DNA of 31,597 bases from a virus: positions 1-31,597 of IMG/VR virus record IMGVR_UViG_3300032073_000138. One strand, written 5' to 3'. Made by a program: the position numbers and the translations under genes. The notes beneath the pieces were generated by a model. The model searched no databases, was not told where the DNA came from, and saw only the letters and a program-made list of their open reading frames with translations. Shown here piece by piece: positions 9,208-17,000 of the stretch (the stretch's first letter is position 1; each line of letters opens with the position of its first letter).

Positions 9208-10899
9208 TTACTTACTGAACATTTTTATTAAGTCAGTTGCAGATAACTCTTCAAAATCTACATCTTTAATTGTTTCAAAATAATCTCCCCCTACTTCATT
9301 CTTTGCTCCAATAGCTCCTACATTAGCCGTGCTTGACCAAGGTCTATATTTTCCAGGATCCTCATTACTCGTCTTTGGTACTTTGTTTTTCTTAATTCCA
9401 GTTTTTGATCCATCAATTAAAACTTCTCCATCTTCGTCTATTGTGATTGTCTTAGCTACTTCAGTGACATTACCATCTTTATCTTCTACTTTGTTTGGAG
9501 GTAATTGTCTTCTAAGCAAGTCCATCATCATTTCATCTCCCTCTGGAGAGTTAGGAATACCTGACAATTCTTCATTAAGCTTAAGAGCGTATTGTTTTTG
9601 CAATTCTTTCTTCTCATCTCCTTTGGCATTTTTAAGTCTTTGCAATGCTAGATCAGCTCTATTGTTTCTATTACTTTGAGCGTCTTTCATTTGTTGCAAC
9701 TTGTATGCATCGGTTTGTTCAAACGCAGGGTTTTTAGTTATATCAGTAACTTGATCTTCTAAGAAGAAACCTTCAGGAGCGTTTAATTGAAAACCAAGAA
9801 TAGCTAACTCATCCATCTTGCCTCTCGTTGGCCAAGAAGGATCGCTAACCCATGGACCTAATTCTGCGTTAGCATCTGCGGCTTTCATTTGTTCCATTAA
9901 GCCTTGATTTGCTTTTCCATCTCCTCCTTCTACCATGTCTTCACCATATAATATCTTTAAAGCTCTATCTTTAATTGGACCATCTTCACCTTGAGAAGCC
10001 ATTGTAACTTGGTCAACTAGTCCAGGAAAAACACTTCTCATATAGTTTTGATCTTTTAAAGTATTTTGCCACGTTCTAGGATCGTCTAACGCTGTTTGAA
10101 TCTCTTGTTTTCTAGCTTGTTTTAATTTTAAAAGTTCTTCAGGATTGGTATTATCGTTTACGTTTATATCTGGATAAGCTTTCTCTAAACCATTATATAC
10201 CTCTTCGGCAACGGGAACAGGATCTCCATTAGTGTTAAAGAAACTTGTTCCTTTCAATCTTTTTTGAGTGTAAAATCCTGCATTTAAATCATATGTCTTT
10301 CCATCTACATCACTTTGAACATGGAAATTTAACTCTCCAGTATCATAGTTATAATCCCATGTTGTATTTTCGTTATTGTTACTAACAGCGTCTCGCATGA
10401 ATGCTGAAGCAGTGGGATCTGTATTCCTCATGTCTATAGATCCAGGTTGACCTTTCTCAATTTCCAAACCTGCCGTCCATGCTTTTTGATCTACATCAAA
10501 AGCTCCTTGTGCACCGGAGAATTTTTCAGGCAACCTCATAATGTTTCTTCTTTTTTTATTGCACTCTGGCGTATCACAGTTTCCTAACTTATACAAGTCT
10601 TCTCCAATTTTCTCAAAATTTTGATAAGATTTATCACTAAAGCCATGACCAGTCTCTTTCTTTAAAGCATCTTCTTGAGTGTCTACAGTACCCCAGTAAT
10701 CATCCATGAAGTTGTCCAACCCTTCTGCTTGTTGTTTTCTATTAGCTTCTAAGAACGCTTCGTTTTGTGCTGTTCGAGCATTTTGCGCGTCACGCATAGT
10801 TGCAAATACATCGTCAAACTTAGCTTGATTAGCAGATAGCGCTGTGTTAATAGCACCTAAACTTTGGTTTATATTTTTTGCCGGATCTCTATATCCCAT
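9208..10899 (-). CDS. Candidate internal virion (ejection) protein, 563 aa
   Basis: The ATG at 10899 is followed by a charged, Asn/Gln/Asp-rich protein with no signal peptide or membrane segment. Residues ~1-60 (INQSLGAINTALSANQAKFD onward) look like a long helix or coiled coil. The middle contains a single CDTPECNKKRR cysteine pair. The C-terminal ~150 residues are helical (around ADLALQRLKNAKGDEKKELQ), then acidic. I do not recognise a named domain. The gene starts 10 nt after the 204-aa gene stops and ends 13 nt before the giant protein starts. It therefore holds the middle place in a three-gene set (204, 563, >3064 aa) that copies the order and size gradient of T7 gp14, gp15 and gp16, which leave the head and form a channel through the cell envelope. 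A role as the soluble, gp15-like member is inferred from context only. Other possibilities are a minor structural or scaffolding component. Confidence 0.9.
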   Translation of the reverse strand: MGYRDPAKNINQSLGAINTALSANQAKFDDVFATMRDAQNARTAQNEAFLEANRKQQAEGLDNFMDDYWGTVDTQEDALKKETGHGFSDKSYQNFEKIGEDLYKLGNCDTPECNKKRRNIMRLPEKFSGAQGAFDVDQKAWTAGLEIEKGQPGSIDMRNTDPTASAFMRDAVSNNNENTTWDYNYDTGELNFHVQSDVDGKTYDLNAGFYTQKRLKGTSFFNTNGDPVPVAEEVYNGLEKAYPDINVNDNTNPEELLKLKQARKQEIQTALDDPRTWQNTLKDQNYMRSVFPGLVDQVTMASQGEDGPIKDRALKILYGEDMVEGGDGKANQGLMEQMKAADANAELGPWVSDPSWPTRGKMDELAILGFQLNAPEGFFLEDQVTDITKNPAFEQTDAYKLQQMKDAQSNRNNRADLALQRLKNAKGDEKKELQKQYALKLNEELSGIPNSPEGDEMMMDLLRRQLPPNKVEDKDGNVTEVAKTITIDEDGEVLIDGSKTGIKKNKVPKTSNEDPGKYRPWSSTANVGAIGAKNEVGGDYFETIKDVDFEELSATDLIKMFSK

Positions 10900-10909
10900 A
10901 TCTTAACTT

Positions 10910-11524
10910 TTATAATGTTGAACCAATGTTACTCATACCACTAGTAACAGCACTAGCTGTATTCCCTACAGCAGCCCACTTCTGAGCTTCATTGTAGTTA
11001 GCTTGAGCTTCAAATTTATCAGCCATATTTTGAGCTCTATCTAATTCCATGAGATCTCTATTTTCTTGTTGTTGCCATTGCCACATACTACCTTCTGCTT
11101 GTGCTTGTTGAATAGCCATAGCAGCTTGAGCTTCTGCTTTTCGATTAGAAAGTTCTTGTTTTTGTAGATCAGCAGAAATACCTTGTTTACTTCTTAAAGC
11201 CATTTGAGCTAACGTTGTAGCTCCACCCTGTGCATATCCAGAAGCTCTCATAGTGTCTAATGTGTTAGCTAGCGCAATATCTGCTTCCTCAGCTTGGAAC
11301 TCAGAAGCTTGTGTAGCAACACCTACTTTAGCAGCTTCGTTAGTTAATCCTTTCATAGGATTATAAATAGCTTGTCTACTACTTTCTAAATCTGCTATTA
11401 TATTCTCTTGTTGTTTTTGCTTTGCTCTAAATTCTTTTTCATCATCATTTGCTTTAACTGCGGTCATAACTGGACCAGCAACCCCTGCTGCAGCTCCTAT
11501 CACTGCCATTGTCGTAACTGCCAT
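10910..11524 (-). CDS. Candidate internal virion protein, T7 gp14-like, 204 aa
   Basis: The protein opens with a hydrophobic, Gly/Ala/Val-rich segment at residues 2-25 (VIGAAAGVAGPVMTAVKA) that could span or enter a membrane. A long Gln/Ala/Glu-rich helical region follows at residues ~30-175 (for example KQKQQENIIADLESSRQ and QAAMAIQQAQAEGSMWQWQQ), suggesting coiled-coil assembly. The C-terminus is Ser/Gly-rich. T7 gp14 has a similar length (about 196 aa), a hydrophobic N-terminus and helical body, and is the first of three ejected proteins; here too it comes first, before a mid-size and a giant protein. The start ATG lies 4 nt after the acetyltransferase stop, with an AATTAATATT leader, so translation is probably coupled. 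The analogy is structural and contextual. No catalytic motif is seen. Confidence 0.9.
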   Translation of the reverse strand: MAVTTMAVIGAAAGVAGPVMTAVKANDDEKEFRAKQKQQENIIADLESSRQAIYNPMKGLTNEAAKVGVATQASEFQAEEADIALANTLDTMRASGYAQGGATTLAQMALRSKQGISADLQKQELSNRKAEAQAAMAIQQAQAEGSMWQWQQQENRDLMELDRAQNMADKFEAQANYNEAQKWAAVGNTASAVTSGMSNIGSTL

Positions 11525-11528
11525 AATA

Positions 11529-11933
11529 TTAATTTAAAATTTTAACTAATTCATGAGACGGTTTGTTGTCCACATTCCATCCAAGTTTTTTATGTGTATT
11601 CATTAAGTTTTTATTTCTTCCTATACTAAACATATACTTATATCCTCCAAGTTTAACAACTTGTTCACATTCATTAATGAGTAGCTCTAAGGCTTGTTTT
11701 CTGTCAGTTTCCCTATAATCGGGATCTGATACTATCCATTCTAATAAAACTGCCTTAGAATTAGTTAAATAAATAAACCCCGCCACGATAGGGATGTTAT
11801 CTTTTTCTACTATAAAACCACCAGTTCCGTTTTCTGGAAAAAAATCTTTAGTTGGAGTTGGCCACTCAGGCCATGATTCCCACCATTTTACAAGTGTACT
11901 CCAATCATTGTCTGTTAATTTACGAAAATTCAA
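11529..11933 (-). CDS. GNAT-like N-acetyltransferase, 134 aa, TTG start
   Basis: The layout is that of a small GNAT enzyme: a helical start (LTDNDWSTLVKWWESWPEW), a beta hairpin (GGFIVEKDNIPIVAGFIYLT, residues 38-57), the central strand LLEWIVSDPDYRETDRKQAL (residues 63-82) with the helix after it, then MFSIGRNKNLMNTHKKLGW, the usual end of the fold where a residue with poor or changed loop still packs against the cofactor. The acetyl-CoA pyrophosphate loop, normally R/Q-x-x-G-x-G/A, reads RETDRKQA here and lacks both glycines, so activity may be altered. No ATG is available: the frame has a TAA at 11942-11940, so the TTG at 11933-11931 is the only plausible start. It lies 10 nt after the preceding stop in the A/T-rich run AATTAAATTAAATTG. 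The gene sits between nozzle and ejection proteins, an odd place for an enzyme. The substrate is unknown; the target could be a protein or small molecule. Confidence 0.8.
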   Translation of the reverse strand: MNFRKLTDNDWSTLVKWWESWPEWPTPTKDFFPENGTGGFIVEKDNIPIVAGFIYLTNSKAVLLEWIVSDPDYRETDRKQALELLINECEQVVKLGGYKYMFSIGRNKNLMNTHKKLGWNVDNKPSHELVKILN

Positions 11934-11943
11934 TTTAATTTAA

Positions 11944-14061
11944 TTATCTTGATGATACTACAAATGTAGTTCCTACTGCGTATAGTTCTTTCATTCCACC
12001 TACATCAGTAGCGCTATCTGTAGACATTGTAACTGTGGTAAAAAATCCTTTTATACCACTCATGCTATTTCCATAAACAATTTCTCCTGGTTGAGGTTGA
12101 GAATTATTTATTAGATTAGCAACGTATCTATTTTCTTTTCTATAAAAACCTGAGTGTTCAGGCATCTGAGTATTAGGGTTTATGTAAGCTCCCATATCAT
12201 AACTAACCACAGGGTTTGTTACATCTACACTAGGTATCCACGAAGGTGAACCAGAACTAATAGGTATTAAAGGATATGGTGTTTGGTTGGGTTCCGTTGC
12301 ATCAGAGTAAAAATGATCTACTTGCCATCCAGAACTTCCTTCATAGTTAACAGTTTGAAAATTCTTTTGAATAGAAGGTTGTTCATTAAATATAAATTGA
12401 ATACTAGATGGATAACTTTTGTCATAAAAATTACCTCTATTATTTGAAACAGTATCTACATAATGTTGATATATTTTATATCCATTTGTAGAATAATATT
12501 TATTTTTTAAACTACCAATCCAAACTGGAGGGTAAGAATAAAAACTAACCCATCCATTAATGCTTTCATCAAAAGATATAGTTGCGTATTCTCCGGGAAT
12601 AGGAGGGATAGCTGAATCATTTTGGCCAACCCATTCATCTCTCAGTTTAGGACAAATGCCTTCTGTTGTAACTTCTTGTAACGAAACTACATATGCTTTA
12701 TTGTTGATATCAAAACCACCTACTATTTTGTCTTTTAAGTACCAAACAAAATCAACGTCAGTAGGATAGCTGAAAGGAGGAGGAGTTATACCAAAAGTTG
12801 CTCCATTAAACAATGTGTTTGTAGTAATCCTACATTTACCTGAATAAATACCACTTGTCATTAATTGATTATCTACAACGTAAATACCTACTACATCAAT
12901 TCCATTTAAAGCAACTGTTGCACCTAGCGGTATTTGTTCACAGTCACAACCTGCAGCATTTTGTGCGTCAACATATATAGTGTTAATAAATTCATTTAAA
13001 GGGTTTGCAGTAACTGTTGGGTATAAAGCATTAGTGGCAGACCAAGAATGTAAAATCCAGTCATCATTAATTGTAGACAATTCATCTCTAAAATAATCCG
13101 TCATTCCATAAGTAGATATCTCGGTGATACCATCTCTAGACAACCTTAAAACAGCGGATCTAAATCTATCCACTAAGTACCTTCTCATCCCATAAAAAGC
13201 AAAAGATTCAGGGTTTGTACTAATTCCATACTTACCTAAATAAGGAATTACTTGGCCTATTACAGTATTAGATGAAGTTACTGTCCCGCCTCCTTCAGCA
13301 GAATATATTGCGTCTTTATCTATTAAAGCATGACTGCATTTATTTTCTTGAAATATATCTAAGTTAGAATCAAAGGCAAATAGTTTCTGAATGCTTCCAT
13401 TTGCTGGATCTACTGACCTTGTTATGTTTTCAGCAGAGTTAAACACGTTGGTATCATTGATCCCCGTTCTAGAGTTAAACACTCCAGAATAAATCAATGA
13501 ATTAAATCTATGCTGTTGCGAATCATTGTCGTCATCAACTATATAAGCTCTAACTCCAAAGTTAACACTTAGATTGTTATAACCACCTCTTATTCTAGCT
13601 TCTTCAACAAACCAATTCCTCGATTGTCCTTCTTCCCAATTCTCAACTCTATTAGTTAAACTACCTCCTCTTTTGTATATCGTTCCACCTTGGTTAGTTG
13701 GATACTCTTGACAACAAATAAATGTCCCAGCACTTAAACATTCAGTATATGGTTTACCTCCAGTGTATTGTGTCCAATCAGATACACCACCCCAAGGAAA
13801 ACAAGGATATGCTTTCCATATTGTAGGATCACTTGGATCTTCAGCAGCTAATCTACTTCCCCAAGGTAGACCTGGCCAAGTAGATAAAAACCACTTAGAA
13901 GAACCTGACACTGGAATAGGACCTCCACTAACGAAAGTAGTCACCGTAGACTCGCCAGACCAACAATCAGCATATTCATGATAAGGATCTAACTCATCAT
14001 CTCCAACAGCTTTTTTCAACCAAAAAGAATTAAAGTATTTTACAGGTAATATATATGCCAT
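11944..14061 (-). CDS. Tail nozzle (muzzle/stabilization) protein, C-terminal part, 705 aa
   Basis: Residues ~148-335 carry the segment I associate with crAss-like muzzle or 'stabilization' proteins: RIRGGYNNLSVNFGVRAYI, RFNSLIYSGVFNSRTGINDT, DPANGSIQKLFAFDSNLDIF, HALIDKDAIYSAEG, RLSRDGITEISTYGM and TDYFRDEL. This is beta-rich and fits one face of the propeller-like nozzle that closes the tail tube. The remaining ~370 residues are Tyr/Ser/Pro/Asn-rich beta structure ending with a conserved-looking GFFTTVTMSTDSATDVGGMK. The first 130 residues contain five cysteines (C33, C87, C108, C116, C117). In relatives I recall, these motifs occur in the same polypeptide as the N-terminal nozzle domain, which here is encoded by the previous gene. 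This gene starts at its own ATG 35 nt after that stop, with a TTATAAAATT leader. No signal peptide or enzyme motif is seen. Confidence 0.88.
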   Translation of the reverse strand: MAYILPVKYFNSFWLKKAVGDDELDPYHEYADCWSGESTVTTFVSGGPIPVSGSSKWFLSTWPGLPWGSRLAAEDPSDPTIWKAYPCFPWGGVSDWTQYTGGKPYTECLSAGTFICCQEYPTNQGGTIYKRGGSLTNRVENWEEGQSRNWFVEEARIRGGYNNLSVNFGVRAYIVDDDNDSQQHRFNSLIYSGVFNSRTGINDTNVFNSAENITRSVDPANGSIQKLFAFDSNLDIFQENKCSHALIDKDAIYSAEGGGTVTSSNTVIGQVIPYLGKYGISTNPESFAFYGMRRYLVDRFRSAVLRLSRDGITEISTYGMTDYFRDELSTINDDWILHSWSATNALYPTVTANPLNEFINTIYVDAQNAAGCDCEQIPLGATVALNGIDVVGIYVVDNQLMTSGIYSGKCRITTNTLFNGATFGITPPPFSYPTDVDFVWYLKDKIVGGFDINNKAYVVSLQEVTTEGICPKLRDEWVGQNDSAIPPIPGEYATISFDESINGWVSFYSYPPVWIGSLKNKYYSTNGYKIYQHYVDTVSNNRGNFYDKSYPSSIQFIFNEQPSIQKNFQTVNYEGSSGWQVDHFYSDATEPNQTPYPLIPISSGSPSWIPSVDVTNPVVSYDMGAYINPNTQMPEHSGFYRKENRYVANLINNSQPQPGEIVYGNSMSGIKGFFTTVTMSTDSATDVGGMKELYAVGTTFVVSSR

Positions 14062-14096
14062 AATTTTATAATTACTTATTTTTTAACGTAGTTACA

Positions 14097-17000
14097 TTAA
14101 CATTCAAACCAATTGTCTTTAAAAGGTTCTCTACCTCCATCTTCACTTCGTGTTGGACGACAGCAGAAGTTTTGTCTACCTTTCTCTCCACTGTTGTTAA
14201 AATTATTACAACAACATGCGCTATTAATAGGTTGGTCTAGATCAGGTCTTGATTCCGGGAAACGTGGATTGTCACAATCAATACAACAATAATTATACAC
14301 TTCCCAACCTTGTATTTGAACAGGCATGTCAAACTCTATGTACTCTCCTAATGGATTTGAAGGAGAAACAGTGCTTCTATCTGTAGCTCTTAATGTTACA
14401 ACATAACGTCCTCCAGGAACTCCATTCCCGGGATTACTAAATTCATTAACTCCCCATCTTAATACTTCTTGACTAAAATCTCCAGCGTGAATAGTACCTA
14501 CTTTGCTTTGATTAATATTAGTAGCTGGTAGTGCTACGTTTCCATTCCAAAAAACATCTCCACTTTGTAAAGGAAAGAACTTCTGTCTACTATTAACTGG
14601 TCCATCACCATTTCCATCTATACCACCAAGCCAATTTCCAAAGCCTTGAGAATTAGGAGTAGTAGCATAATTAACTGTAACTGTTCCACCGTAATCTGCA
14701 CCAGCTTTAGCTGGAAATATTTGGTAAAAAGTATTAGATCCATTTATTATTTTCATAAATTCAGGCCAAGTAGTAGGGTCGTTTGGATCGTAACTAGGGT
14801 CGTTATTTGCAATGTAATCTTTTGCCATATCTAAATCAGCCCAATAATGGAAAGCTCCATTAGTACTTTGATTGTATTTATAACCTACGTAAGCTTCACC
14901 ACCTAAACTAGGATTTGTTTGGTCTGAATCATTCGCCCAATATATAGGGTTTGTAGGTAAACTATCTAAGAAACCTGGATAGTAATAATCTTCTACATCA
15001 GGATATGTTGCTTTAATTCCTGCGGGTGTATTTAAACCAAAAACGTACTCTACTGGTCCTCTATTTTCTCCCCAATTAGGATCTCCACAACCAGCTTTAG
15101 CTAAGGTCCATGAAGCGTCATCCCATTTGCTCCCACCACCATAACCAGAATAATCAGATTCTAGAAACATACTAACTTGATACATTCGTGCAATTTCAAA
15201 AACAATATCTTGTCCTATGAATTGAGATCTAGGCCAAGTACCATTATCAAACGAACCATTTACTACTTTAAAGCAATGTCTTGGAGTAGTGCCTGGTTCT
15301 CTATAACCATAATTAGCAAAAGGAACAGGGTTTTCTAGCTCCCAACGATTACCATCCGCGTTATCTGTTTTAGGTCCTGTGTTATTAAGGTAAGTAGCAG
15401 AACATCCTGCGGCTCCATAAGATGGAACTTTAGGGTTAACATTGCCAAATCCAGCAGGGTCTGTGTAAGTAAAACCTATATCTACATTAGTATATGGACT
15501 ATAAGTGTATTCATAGTCAGGATTAATAGGTCCGTTTGTGTTTTGACAATAACCTACATTAGGATACACCGGATTTCTAGTAGCTTGAAAAGTATCTAAC
15601 CATCTAGGTTGATTACCGAAAGCGTCATCTGGATTTAAAAATGTTGTAAACTGATAACTAGGAGAATTGTTTCTTGCAATTTCCTGTACACCACCTTTGC
15701 CACTACGTTTCCAAGGTGTAGTAACAGATCCATCTACAGGAGCACCAACACCTGATGTTTGATCTATAGCTCTGTACCACCACCATAATGGTCCAAAACC
15801 AGGCTGCATTCTACTTCTGTCAATAAAGAATTCCCATTCTTCACAAGTACCATTGTTATTGCAATTTGGTTTCGAACATCTAGCGTTTAAAAACGGTCCT
15901 TGAGGATAAGCATTATCATTATCTCTAGAGCCTGCACTAAGTAATCCATATGTATGAGGAAGAACGTCAGCATCAACAAGATACTCATCTGTATCATATC
16001 TTCTTACTAGTTTTTTAATAACTTCCCTGTCTGGATAGTTTCTTTCCTCAGGTACGTCATTAAATAATTGGCCATTTTCATAAACTGTAGTAGTGCTACC
16101 ATCTGCCAATCTTGTAAGTAGAAATTCAAAAGTAAAAGTGTTTTCATTTTCATCTGCGGAAGATGCAACACCTTGATTAACCGGCCAATCGTTTGTCCAG
16201 ATCTCATAAAGACCTTGTGCTGGGTTTTCTAGTTTAAATAAATTACTTCTATCTATATTATTTAAATCTAAAACGCTGATTAATTCTATATCGTATTGAA
16301 GTTGCAAGCTTAAACCTTGATCGTTTTCTACAAAGAACGTTGAAGAAATAGGCAAATTGAAATCATCTCCTTCTCTAAATGTTATACTAGTATTACTTAA
16401 TTGAGTTCCAATAGTATTGTCTTCATTTAAAATTAAATAATTTAACTCACCAACTAGACCAGATGTAGAAGTTTCCCAATAAATATCTAATTTAGATTCT
16501 ACAGGTTTTGTTTCATATATAGCTAAGCCAGGACCAGAAGGCCAACCTCTATAATCATCTGTTTCGTATGGTCCGGTGGGTGGAGGAGTAAGGTTACATA
16601 TGCCATTCAAGGGACCTGGTCCTAATTCTATTCCAAATTTATTGAAGGTTTCTATCCTTGCTATTTTTGGATTTGTTTCAGCTTTGTAGAATATAGCAGG
16701 AACAGTAGGAGCTACGGGATTTGTTACTGTATCTCCTAATTTTAAATCATTCATTCTTCCAACCTCAACCGCGATGTCCCATTCTTGACCAGGATTTACT
16801 TGCTCATTGAGATAGCTTCTTCCGCCACCACTTGGAATCCATAAAATAGGATTAACTCTTTGGTACATTACCACTGAACTCCTAAACTTTTCATCTAATG
16901 GCCCAACTTCTTGCAAATCTCTAGGGACTTTGTTTATATTATCCCCAAACAATACTATATGAGATGTATTATTCTCTGTGTTTTTTGGATAGGTTAAAGT

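Noticed and set aside
14062-14096. Possible terminator between the 1776- and 705-aa genes (TAAC/GTTA inverted repeat followed by A/T-rich sequence).
   Set aside because: The stem is only four weak base pairs, far less stable than the two accepted terminators.
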